Source: a virus
Strand: one strand, 5' to 3'
IMG/VR virus record: IMGVR_UViG_3300034418_008897
Location: 1 to 64,000 of that record
Length of the DNA stretch: 64,000 nucleotides
Part shown: in pieces, positions 10,374 to 17,325 of the stretch
Layout: the number at the start of each line of letters is the position of its first letter
Position numbering within the stretch: the stretch's first letter is position 1
Translations under genes and position numbers: made by a program
Notes under the pieces: model-generated
Databases searched by the model: none
What the model was told of the DNA's origin: nothing
The model's input: the letters and a program-made list of their open reading frames with translations, nothing else

Positions 10374-10679
10374 TTATAGTAATTTACCCCCTTTACGGAA
10401 TACTGGAGTTTCGTAGTTCATACGACCACCGTTTCTCATAGCTGGTTGAGCTTCTTGTGCTCCTCCCATCATTTCTAACAACATATCACAAATAGCTACA
10501 GCAATTTGAGGATCTCTTGTCTCAGCATACTGCATCAACATTCCTTCAATATCTGGTCCTTGTTGTGTTGGAGCTTCAGCCATTTCTGGAGCAGCAGCTT
10601 CTGGAGCCATTTCTCCACCCATTTGAAATTTACCAACTTTATTTTGTGTTCCGTAAACTTTTAAATAATCTTTTGACAT
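10374..10679 (-). CDS. Small protein tagged at both ends, 101 aa
   Basis: No family recognised. A KFQMGGEM tag near residues 17-24 and a FRKGGKLL tag at the extreme C-terminus bracket a Pro/Ala/Glu linker and one helical segment (about 45-75, MLMQYAETRDPQIAVAICDM). A further RNGGR lies just before the end. The gene has a noticeably higher GC content than its neighbours and uses codons like those of the two abundant capsid genes, suggesting strong expression. It reads like a minimal tag-helix-tag cassette. Function unknown. Confidence 0.65.
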   Translation of the reverse strand: MSKDYLKVYGTQNKVGKFQMGGEMAPEAAAPEMAEAPTQQGPDIEGMLMQYAETRDPQIAVAICDMLLEMMGGAQEAQPAMRNGGRMNYETPVFRKGGKLL

Positions 10680-10761
10680 TTTTGTTAAATTTGAAAATTT
10701 ATAATTTATTATATTAATATTTATTTAATTTAAAAGGTAATATTAAAATTTTGATAATTTT

Positions 10762-11028
10762 TTAACCCCATGATACAGCAGCTAAATCTGTTAATAATTG
10801 AGCGCTTCCTGATTTAGGGTCTTCAGCTGTAATTAAAAATCCCTCATCAAATCTAGTTTGACCTGTAGTAATTAATTTTGTTCTTAAACAAGGATACCCG
10901 AAAGAACCATTAATTTCTTTTTTAGCATAAACTGTATAAGTGTTATTACCGGATTCATAAGTAGCTAAAGGCTTAACCGAATCTTGGTTATAAGTAGCTG
11001 TTAATATATCTATAAGTTCTCTGTACAT
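10762..11028 (-). CDS. Small protein of unknown function, 88 aa
   Basis: A compact soluble protein with no membrane segment and no recognised motif. Helix (MYRELIDILTATY) and then beta-rich segments suggest a small alpha/beta fold. Its start lies 2 bp after the stop of the holin-like 73-aa gene, so the two are probably translationally coupled. An 82-bp AT-rich gap without a clear signal separates it from the next gene downstream. Confidence 0.55.
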   Translation of the reverse strand: MYRELIDILTATYNQDSVKPLATYESGNNTYTVYAKKEINGSFGYPCLRTKLITTGQTRFDEGFLITAEDPKSGSAQLLTDLAAVSWG

Positions 11029-11030
11029 AA

Positions 11031-11252
11031 TTATTTATTTTTATTTATATTATTAGTTTTTTGAGCGTGGAATAAAGCTTGACCGCTAAAAGCAACTGAT
11101 GTAATAACACAAGCTATTTCTAATTTAGGGTAATCTTCTAAATAATCACCTAACAATAATGCTGAACAAACAGCAGCCAATGTAGTAGCTAATCTACCTA
11201 ATATTTTATGTATTTTTGGGGTAGGGGCTTTTATTTTTTCTATTAGTTTCAT
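11031..11252 (-). CDS. Small membrane protein, holin-like, 73 aa
   Basis: Two hydrophobic segments are visible, about residues 18-35 (ILGRLATTLAAVCSALLLG) and 45-62 (LEIACVITSVAFSGQALF), with a basic amphipathic N-terminus and a basic Asn/Lys tail. Size and topology fit a class II holin or a small virion membrane protein. It sits between a membrane-anchored coiled-coil protein and an unknown, apart from the main lysis cassette at 13.9-16.4 kb, so it may be a second holin or antiholin. Family uncertain. Confidence 0.55.
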   Translation of the reverse strand: MKLIEKIKAPTPKIHKILGRLATTLAAVCSALLLGDYLEDYPKLEIACVITSVAFSGQALFHAQKTNNINKNK

Positions 11253-11263
11253 TTTAATTTCTT

Positions 11264-11569
11264 TTATTTCTTTTGAAGCTCTTCTAATATTTTAACAAAT
11301 GTTTCGGCTTGATTTGCTATAGTTTTTTCAGTATGCTGCACAGCTCTTCTTAACTCCGTATAGTGAAGATCCATAATTGTCTTTAAATTATTAATCTCTT
11401 GGGGTATACGATCTGTAATAGTTTCTATTTTTTCTTCGTGTTTTGTTTGTATCTTTTCTAAGCTATTATTTTTTTCCTCTAACTTAGAGAATCTATCATA
11501 TAATTTACCTAAGAAAAAAGAAACAATTAAAACCAGACCTGTAATTGTGTGTTGATAAATGTTTTCCAT
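11264..11569 (-). CDS. Membrane-anchored coiled-coil protein, 101 aa
   Basis: One N-terminal hydrophobic segment (residues about 8-24, TITGLVLIVSFFLGKLY) is followed by a continuous charged heptad-type helix to the C-terminus. This is the same architecture as the 108-aa protein of the main lysis cassette. It could be a spanin-like or holin-associated protein. Its neighbour is a second small membrane protein, so the two may act together at the inner membrane. No sequence family recognised. Confidence 0.55.
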   Translation of the reverse strand: MENIYQHTITGLVLIVSFFLGKLYDRFSKLEEKNNSLEKIQTKHEEKIETITDRIPQEINNLKTIMDLHYTELRRAVQHTEKTIANQAETFVKILEELQKK

Positions 11570-11612
11570 TTTTGTTAAAATAAGTTTCTAATTTTATTTT
11601 CTTATTTTCTTA

Positions 11613-12272
11613 TTAATTAGTTACGTAATCTTGTTCTTGATTATCGTGTATATCTAGTATTTTTAAAATAGATTCAGCTAATCCATTAGTGTCCCCCTTT
11701 TTAAATTTATCTATAAGTTCTTTAGTATGTTCTCTACTGAAAATAGTAACGCCAGAATCTATATTAGCAACTACATAACCATTTTCATCTAGAACCTGTA
11801 GTCTATCTTCTTCAGGTTTTACATCATCTATTTTTACTTTGTAGATTTTTTCTCCGACTAATTCAAAAGAACCACCTTCTTTAAATTTTCTTACACCTTT
11901 AGCTTGCACATCTAAATGCTCAAATGGTTCTATTTTTTGCCCTACTCTAAGATTTAACTCCTCTACAACTCCTTGATTTAATTCTAAAACCATTGCGCTA
12001 TTGTACATAGCAGGAACACCGGTTTTATCATTTTTATTTAAAGAAGCTGTTTGTAATATTGTCCAATTTTCATCTAAAAATAAAAAATCTAAACCAAAAT
12101 TCATATCTTTCATTACCATATGAACTCTCATAGGTTGAGGGAAAATAAATAACATACCCTTACGTTCCCCTAAATAATCTAAACCAGATAAACCTTTAGC
12201 CTGAGCCTCTGGAGTATCTGCAATAGCTACATCAAAACGAATGTTTTTTATTTTTAAAGGGTATAATGTCAT
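11613..12272 (-). CDS. DUF192 family protein with tagged C-terminal extension, 219 aa
   Basis: Residues 1-115 match the DUF192 (COG1430) pattern: VAIADTPEAQAKGLSGLDYL, GMLFIFPQP, a VHMVMKD segment where the family has MWMKNT, LDFLFLDENW, and a late VLELNQGVVEELNL with LRVGQKI. The biochemical role of DUF192 is unknown; bacterial members are usually exported or membrane-linked, but no signal peptide is seen here. After the domain comes RKFKEGGSF, a copy of the KKGG signature acting as a linker, then a second alpha/beta domain of about 90 residues. The start overlaps the stop of the glycine-zipper gene by one base, implying coupled translation. Confidence 0.75.
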   Translation of the reverse strand: MTLYPLKIKNIRFDVAIADTPEAQAKGLSGLDYLGERKGMLFIFPQPMRVHMVMKDMNFGLDFLFLDENWTILQTASLNKNDKTGVPAMYNSAMVLELNQGVVEELNLRVGQKIEPFEHLDVQAKGVRKFKEGGSFELVGEKIYKVKIDDVKPEEDRLQVLDENGYVVANIDSGVTIFSREHTKELIDKFKKGDTNGLAESILKILDIHDNQEQDYVTN

Positions 12273-13831
12273 TATAATAAAGATTTAGAATAATCGTATG
12301 TATTTTTTTCCAATTCTTCATGTAAAAACTTACCCAGCTCTTCTATGGCTTTTTTATCCCCAGCTTTAGCTTTTTTTCTAAGCTCTTGTATTACTTGGCT
12401 GGAAGCAGCGTTTACCATAAGCTCTAGGCTTTCAACTTCAGCTAATTTTTCAGCCCCGCCTTTTTTCATTTTTACAACTGGTAGTCCTTTATCTCCTTTT
12501 ACACCTGTATTATTTTCTTCTTCGTGGGAAGGACCTGCTAAAATTACATTTTCTTTTTTTAAATCCAGTTCCCCACCTCTTTTAAATATAGGTTTGCAAC
12601 CACAAGATGATTTAACAGCTTTACCGCCTTTTTTAAATTTTATTTTACCACCGCAAGAGCAATTAGGTTTTGCTTCTATTTTACCACCTTTTTTATAACT
12701 GGTAGGCATTATATTTCTTTTTTGCTCTTTTTGAGAAGCTATTTGTAAAATGTTAATAACTATTTTTGGGTCTATATTTAATTTAGCAGAGATTTTTTCT
12801 GGTTCATTACCATCTTTATATAAACTAACAACAGTACTAATAGCTTGTTTTTGTTGGTCTTCAGTTAAAGAAGATAAATCCAAATATTCTTTTTTAGGAA
12901 CATTTTCCCCTGTTACATTATTTACAAGCAAAGAGCTCTGCATTTTTTGGTAAGGGTTTTTAAATGTAGGTATTTTAGGTAAAGTTGGCATTGCTAATTT
13001 ACCACCTTTTTTAAACATAGGTTGTTGTTCTAACCCTTGTATTTGTTGCATTTTATATCTATCCCTTGCTTGAATACCATATTTAGTGTTTTGTTTCTTT
13101 ATAAGCTCATTGGCTCTATTTATAGCATCTTTCTGCTGGTTTCTTTCTTCTAACACTTTTTTCTTTTTAATAGATCCACCAATAACACCGCCTATAGCAC
13201 CACCAACAGCTCCTATAGCACCACCAACAAGACTACCTACACCAGGTAGTATCATACCACCAATAGTAGAACCCGCAGACATTCCTTTACCAGCCCATTC
13301 CAAAGCTTGAGAACCTACATAACCTTTTAAATTATCTCTTTCTAAAGCTTTATCTTCTAATTTTTGACCAGCAAATCCCATACCAGCCCCAGCCAATCCT
13401 ATACCTAAGCTTGCAGCGGCAGTACCCACAGTACCAACTTTACCAATACCAGTAGCAGCTTTTACAGCTCCGTCTTTACCTATTTTTAAACCAGTAGCTA
13501 TTTTAGTACCAGCTTTTGCAGTTTCTCTGGCTGCGGCTAAAGCTTTTGCTCCAGCTATTGCAGTAGTAGTTGCTTGGCTTATAGCTTGTTGTTTATCTCT
13601 CTGTACTTTATAAGGATCTACTTTATATTCAGGTTTAGCAATTTGTGCTTGTTCTACAAATCCTGATGGATCATTAGTGATTGGCGTTGTGCTAGGTATA
13701 CTACTAGAATAAGAAAAATTATTATTCTTTTTCTTTTCACTCGGCTTATATAAAAGCGGAGATGACCCCGAACCGCCATAAGGGCTGATTGTAGGGTACA
13801 TTGATCCAGCGTTAAATCTGTTGTTATTCAT
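12272..13831 (-). CDS. Glycine-zipper protein with five KKGG repeats and a CxC pair, 519 aa
   Basis: The N-terminal 70 residues are Ser/Pro/Asn-rich. Residues about 85-220 hold Ala/Gly helices ending in a classic glycine zipper (GGAIGAVGGAIGGVIGGS, about 203-220) followed by KKKK, typical of proteins that insert into membranes. Five tag-like elements follow: FKKGG (273), YKKGG (379), FKKGG (399), FKRGG (416) and MKKGG (455). Between them CSC (391-393) and CGC (410-412) could bind a metal. The C-terminal 90 residues are helical, with a GPSHEE segment. It lies directly downstream of the endolysin. A membrane-channel or pilot role in DNA ejection is an inference. Confidence 0.65.
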   Translation of the reverse strand: MNNNRFNAGSMYPTISPYGGSGSSPLLYKPSEKKKNNNFSYSSSIPSTTPITNDPSGFVEQAQIAKPEYKVDPYKVQRDKQQAISQATTTAIAGAKALAAARETAKAGTKIATGLKIGKDGAVKAATGIGKVGTVGTAAASLGIGLAGAGMGFAGQKLEDKALERDNLKGYVGSQALEWAGKGMSAGSTIGGMILPGVGSLVGGAIGAVGGAIGGVIGGSIKKKKVLEERNQQKDAINRANELIKKQNTKYGIQARDRYKMQQIQGLEQQPMFKKGGKLAMPTLPKIPTFKNPYQKMQSSLLVNNVTGENVPKKEYLDLSSLTEDQQKQAISTVVSLYKDGNEPEKISAKLNIDPKIVINILQIASQKEQKRNIMPTSYKKGGKIEAKPNCSCGGKIKFKKGGKAVKSSCGCKPIFKRGGELDLKKENVILAGPSHEEENNTGVKGDKGLPVVKMKKGGAEKLAEVESLELMVNAASSQVIQELRKKAKAGDKKAIEELGKFLHEELEKNTYDYSKSLL

Positions 13832-13871
13832 AACAGTTATATTCTATAGTATATATATAGTATTTTTATTT

Positions 13872-14387
13872 CTAAAGTACAGGGTATTTAATCCCTTCGT
13901 TTATAATAAAATTTTTATTATCTAATTTAGATTTTAATTCCCGCCAATTGTAGCTAGAACCATCTTCTTTTTTTAATTGAAAATGCGGATAATCTTTAAA
14001 TGATTTCCAATCTCCGCCCCATTCCCAGCCTTTCGACTTGAAATAATCAACTACTTCCATCCAATCAGCTTTGCCATCTTTATCACCGTCTTTTCTAAGA
14101 GACCAAGATGCCTCTTCAAAAGTCCCATTGCCATCATTATCATACAACAACACAATATCAAAAGCTAAGCCATAGTTGTGAATTGACTGACCACCTTTAG
14201 CATTAGTCACTTTAGGTCTTTTAGCATAAAGCTTATCCTGTTCTTCAATAGAACGATATACATAAGCAAACCTTAATCTAACACCCTTACCTAATAACTT
14301 GTTATTACACTCTGTGTACTCTGCTAATAATTTTTCTCTAAAATCTGGGTGAAAGGTATTTATTCTGTCTAATGTTATTTTGTCCAT
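13872..14387 (-). CDS. Endolysin, M15/VanY-type L-alanyl-D-glutamate or D,D-peptidase, 171 aa
   Basis: The protein shows the LAS metallopeptidase pattern: YRSIEEQDKLYAKRP, then GGQSIHNYGLAFDI with the H and D zinc ligands, and DYPHFQL with the third ligand H. It would cleave peptide stems in peptidoglycan. No signal peptide is visible, so release through a holin is expected. The start is 1 bp from the stop of the spanin candidate, inside a run of membrane genes, which supports a lysis role. Confidence 0.9.
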   Translation of the reverse strand: MDKITLDRINTFHPDFREKLLAEYTECNNKLLGKGVRLRFAYVYRSIEEQDKLYAKRPKVTNAKGGQSIHNYGLAFDIVLLYDNDGNGTFEEASWSLRKDGDKDGKADWMEVVDYFKSKGWEWGGDWKSFKDYPHFQLKKEDGSSYNWRELKSKLDNKNFIINEGIKYPVL

Positions 14388-14388
14388 A

Positions 14389-14940
14389 TTATTTTATAAT
14401 TAGTGCCCCTGTTAATATTAATACTATAACCGATAAAGTCTTTTTAATTTTTTTATCTTTCTTGTTAGAGTTAACTAATTCTTTATTTTCTTGTTTTTGT
14501 AAATCTATTATTTCCCTTTGATCTACAATAATAGTGTCTAGTTTATTAACTAAATCCTCATAGTACACTATAGTAGTGTTTTGATCTTTTATTATACTGT
14601 CTTGGTTATTTATTATAAGTGTTTGTTCATTAATAACTTCTTCTTGTTTGTTTACCAATAAAGTAGTATCATTATTAACTTTTATAACTTCTAATTCTTT
14701 TTGTAAAGAATCTAATTTACTTTTGTAATGATCAGTTTCTTTTTTAGAGGATTTTATATTATTCTTTAAATCTTCAATCTTTGATTTTAATTTTTTACTT
14801 TCTTCAGTATTAAAATTTATTTTTTGCTCTTTTTCTATAATTTTTTCTTCTACTTTTACAACTACTTTTTCTTTTTTACAGCACAGCAAAAATAATAAAA
14901 TTAAACCTAATAAAATTATAATTATATCTTTTATTTTCAT
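14389..14940 (-). CDS. Spanin candidate with terminal membrane segments at both ends, 183 aa
   Basis: An N-terminal hydrophobic segment ending in Cys-Cys (IIIILLGLILLFLLCC, about 6-21) precedes a long charged coiled coil (about 25-165) and a second hydrophobic stretch at the very C-terminus (TLSVIVLILTGALIIK). Both-end anchoring with a periplasm-spanning coiled coil is the plan of a unimolecular spanin, where the Cys would be lipidated. The lipobox is not canonical (FLLC), so a plain transmembrane anchor is equally possible. It sits between the 108-aa membrane coiled-coil gene and the endolysin. Confidence 0.6.
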   Translation of the reverse strand: MKIKDIIIILLGLILLFLLCCKKEKVVVKVEEKIIEKEQKINFNTEESKKLKSKIEDLKNNIKSSKKETDHYKSKLDSLQKELEVIKVNNDTTLLVNKQEEVINEQTLIINNQDSIIKDQNTTIVYYEDLVNKLDTIIVDQREIIDLQKQENKELVNSNKKDKKIKKTLSVIVLILTGALIIK

Positions 14941-14975
14941 ATTATTAAATACTAAACCTAATTAATTTAGGAGAT

Positions 14976-15302
14976 TTATTTTGTTTTTAATTCATGGATA
15001 GCTTGAATGATTCTAAGTTCCATCTGAGACATTTCTTGTTTTAATTCAACAATAGAAGCGTCATGTTTGCTGCGGTTATGTTCTACCTGTTGTTTTAAAT
15101 TTTCAATTCTAGTATGAATTATATCATTAGATTTCTGCTCACTTTGTTTAAGGTCACCATGTTCTTTGTTAATAGCTTCTTGTTTAACTTCAAGAATATC
15201 AACTTTATTTTTAACTTTAAACCAGAAGCCAGCAGCACCAATAACACCTGATATAAGTGATATTAAAGCTCCTAACCCTATTGTAATTGAATTTATTTCC
15301 AT
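14976..15302 (-). CDS. Membrane-anchored coiled-coil lysis-cassette protein, 108 aa
   Basis: The ATG at 15302 is preferred over a TTG at 15323. Residues about 5-30 form one hydrophobic segment (SITIGLGALISLISGVIGAAGFWF), and the remainder is a charged coiled coil (about 35-105). This layout fits an inner-membrane spanin or a holin-associated protein. It precedes the spanin candidate and endolysin in the same transcript. No family recognised. Confidence 0.6.
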   Translation of the reverse strand: MEINSITIGLGALISLISGVIGAAGFWFKVKNKVDILEVKQEAINKEHGDLKQSEQKSNDIIHTRIENLKQQVEHNRSKHDASIVELKQEMSQMELRIIQAIHELKTK

Positions 15303-15381
15303 ATCTAAAATTTTAAAAAACAAATATACTATAATATAAAAATTTTATTGGGCTTTTTAACTTAATAATTTCGTGTCGTAG

Positions 15382-15768
15382 TTATTCTTCAATTAAGCAA
15401 ACATCTAATAAAGGTTCAATTACTACAGCTTCTAATTTTAAATCATTAAGCTTATCAATACCAAACTTATAGAAGTCAATACTAACTTCTTCGTTTAAAA
15501 TATCATCCCATAAAGTAGTAGCTTCTTTCTCGTCTTTCCAATCAATTACTGTAATACCATTTTGATTTTTTGTAGAAACTTTTCCCTCTTCATCAATTTT
15601 TGCTAAATTTTTAATTAGTTCTTCTTTTGTTTCATTAATATCCAAAATAAAAGGTTTAACTAATTTTAAGTTTTTAGAGATTGGATACCAAGCAGAAGTC
15701 TTTTGTTGACTTAAATAAGTAAGTGATTCATTAATAGTTAACACTTCTTTTTTCTTTAACTTAATCAT
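15382..15768 (-). CDS. Protein of unknown function in lysis cassette, 128 aa
   Basis: A soluble, acidic alpha/beta protein without a membrane segment, signal peptide or recognised motif. It is flanked on both sides by AT-rich gaps of about 60-95 bp in which no clear hairpin is visible. Its position between the holin-like genes and the spanin-like genes suggests either a regulator of lysis or an unrelated small virion protein. Function not assigned. Confidence 0.5.
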   Translation of the reverse strand: MIKLKKKEVLTINESLTYLSQQKTSAWYPISKNLKLVKPFILDINETKEELIKNLAKIDEEGKVSTKNQNGITVIDWKDEKEATTLWDDILNEEVSIDFYKFGIDKLNDLKLEAVVIEPLLDVCLIEE

Positions 15769-15862
15769 ATTATATAATTTAAATTATTTACTTTCTTTTT
15801 ATTTTTTTTTAACATCTTGTCATTTAATATATAATAAAAAACTATTTTGTTATATAGGTAAT

Positions 15863-16156
15863 TTACTTATTATTTTTCTTTTTTACAAAATAAGTATAAT
15901 GAAATACAGCTGCCCATAAAAACAAAATAGCCAACCCAATATTCATTAATATTTCAGTAAATGGTGGCCTACTTAAAGTAATAAAGTTAAATAAAGCACC
16001 TGCTGATACTAAAGCAAGACCTGATTTAACAATCCATTTTTGTACTATACCAAACTTAGCAGTTACATCTAATCTACCAAATACAAATACCATAAAGGCA
16101 CTCACGCTTAAACAAATAACAACATTGCAAAAAGCATTAATTAACGTTAGTGTCAT
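15863..16156 (-). CDS. Holin-like membrane protein, 97 aa
   Basis: Three hydrophobic helices can be drawn, about residues 5-27, 42-62 and 67-88, with a basic KKKNNK tail, fitting a class I holin topology. The start overlaps the end of the preceding small membrane gene by 20 bp, so both are probably made together as a holin/antiholin or two-component holin pair. It lies upstream of spanin-like genes and endolysin. Confidence 0.6.
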   Translation of the reverse strand: MTLTLINAFCNVVICLSVSAFMVFVFGRLDVTAKFGIVQKWIVKSGLALVSAGALFNFITLSRPPFTEILMNIGLAILFLWAAVFHYTYFVKKKNNK

Positions 16157-16436
16157 CTTTCTTTTTATTTAAAAATTTATTACTAAAAAATTCTACTCCT
16201 TTCAATCCTAAAAAGCCTAATATAAAAGCAACAGACATCTGATACTTTACATCTACACGAGATAAATCCATTACTAATGGAGTAATGTAATTAGCAGATG
16301 CGACTCCTGAAACTATAGAAAAGAAAGTAGTCTTTAAATTAATAGTAGCTGTCTTACCTATAAGAAGTAAAGAACCAAATAAACCTGCAACAGATATACC
16401 TATGTTTATACCTATATTTTCTAAAATTTCTTTCAT
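16137..16436 (-). CDS. Holin-like membrane protein, 99 aa
   Basis: Hydrophobic segments at about residues 9-26, 36-55 and 68-86 and a basic C-terminal tail suggest a three-helix membrane protein. It opens the lysis cassette, starting 4 bp after the last tail-associated small gene and overlapping the next membrane gene by 20 bp. The pairing of two overlapping small membrane genes before endolysin is common for phage holin systems. Exact family not recognised. Confidence 0.6.
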   Translation of the reverse strand: MKEILENIGINIGISVAGLFGSLLLIGKTATINLKTTFFSIVSGVASANYITPLVMDLSRVDVKYQMSVAFILGFLGLKGVEFFSNKFLNKKKDDTNVN

Positions 16437-16440
16437 TATA

Positions 16441-16671
16441 TTAAATTATTGCGTTTTCAATAATTGCATCTCCCTTATATATCGAACCCTCTAGGGTAGA
16501 TATTATTGTAAAGTTAGTTAAATAAGATTGAATTAAATTATCCATAGCCTGTTTTGTTTCTAAAACATTATCATAAACAAAACTTAAAACTTGATCATTA
16601 TGTTTTACTTCATAAACAACCTTTGTGCCTTTTGTATTTAATTCATTTTCTAATGCTATAAAATCTGCCAT
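16441..16671 (-). CDS. Small tail-region protein, 76 aa
   Basis: A short soluble alpha/beta protein, unknown family. It follows the 215-aa tip protein by 3 bp. Similar-sized genes follow other fibre or spike genes here (85, 93 and 106 aa), so it may be a fibre assembly partner. There is no clear sequence match to the 93- and 106-aa proteins. Confidence 0.5.
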   Translation of the reverse strand: MADFIALENELNTKGTKVVYEVKHNDQVLSFVYDNVLETKQAMDNLIQSYLTNFTIISTLEGSIYKGDAIIENAII

Positions 16672-16674
16672 ATC

Positions 16675-17322
16675 TTAATATTTTAATTGTAAATGAGGTC
16701 TTACACTACTTCTATTTACACTTGTTGGTTTAACTGTATCTGAATATTGATACGCACCTTTGTTCGTACTTGCACTTGTGCTGTCCGTATCCCAAAACGG
16801 ATAATTTGTTGAATCATAAGCACCGTCATTATTAATCCACATAAATACTACGTTGTCTGTACCATTATAACAAAAGTTAGTAGAAAAAGTTAAGTCTTTC
16901 CAACCTGCTGCCGATGTCTGAAACCAACTTGAATCAAATACAGTCGTTTCATCTGAAACTGGTAAAAAAGCATTTACACCATTAAGAGTTAAACCACTTC
17001 CAAATGTACCACTTGTGTTAATAGTTGAAGCTGGTAACTCTGTAGCAGTAGTATGATACATCTTAATAGTCTGATTTAATTGTGTTATACCTGAAGGTTC
17101 TGTATAAGCTTTTTCAAGTAACAATCCTGTAAACTGTTTAGCTGCACCTAATTCAGCAGCTGTCATTAACCAAATTCCTAATGAGTAATTGTAATATCCT
17201 GAGTATGGAACATAATGTAATACAGTTCCTGCACCATTAATATATGTAGTGGTTGTACCTGTAACAGGAGCACAACGAGGTGATCTTGAACCCTGATTAA
17301 AAAATTGTCCTAAGTGTATCAT
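16675..17322 (-). CDS. Putative tail-tip adhesin, lectin-like, 215 aa
   Basis: The beta-rich sequence is full of Thr, Ser, Asn, Tyr and Trp. The segment FCYNGTDNVVFMWINNDGAY (about 152-171), followed by a YQYSD and SSVRPHLQL ending, resembles modules of Bacteroidota surface proteins (pattern F.Y.GT.N.....N.DG with a later R...RP). That recollection is from memory and not checked. It follows the large 1052-aa fibre by 3 bp, so it is probably the terminal receptor-binding part of the same appendage. No catalytic motif seen. Confidence 0.55.
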   Translation of the reverse strand: MIHLGQFFNQGSRSPRCAPVTGTTTTYINGAGTVLHYVPYSGYYNYSLGIWLMTAAELGAAKQFTGLLLEKAYTEPSGITQLNQTIKMYHTTATELPASTINTSGTFGSGLTLNGVNAFLPVSDETTVFDSSWFQTSAAGWKDLTFSTNFCYNGTDNVVFMWINNDGAYDSTNYPFWDTDSTSASTNKGAYQYSDTVKPTSVNRSSVRPHLQLKY

Positions 17323-17325
17323 ATT

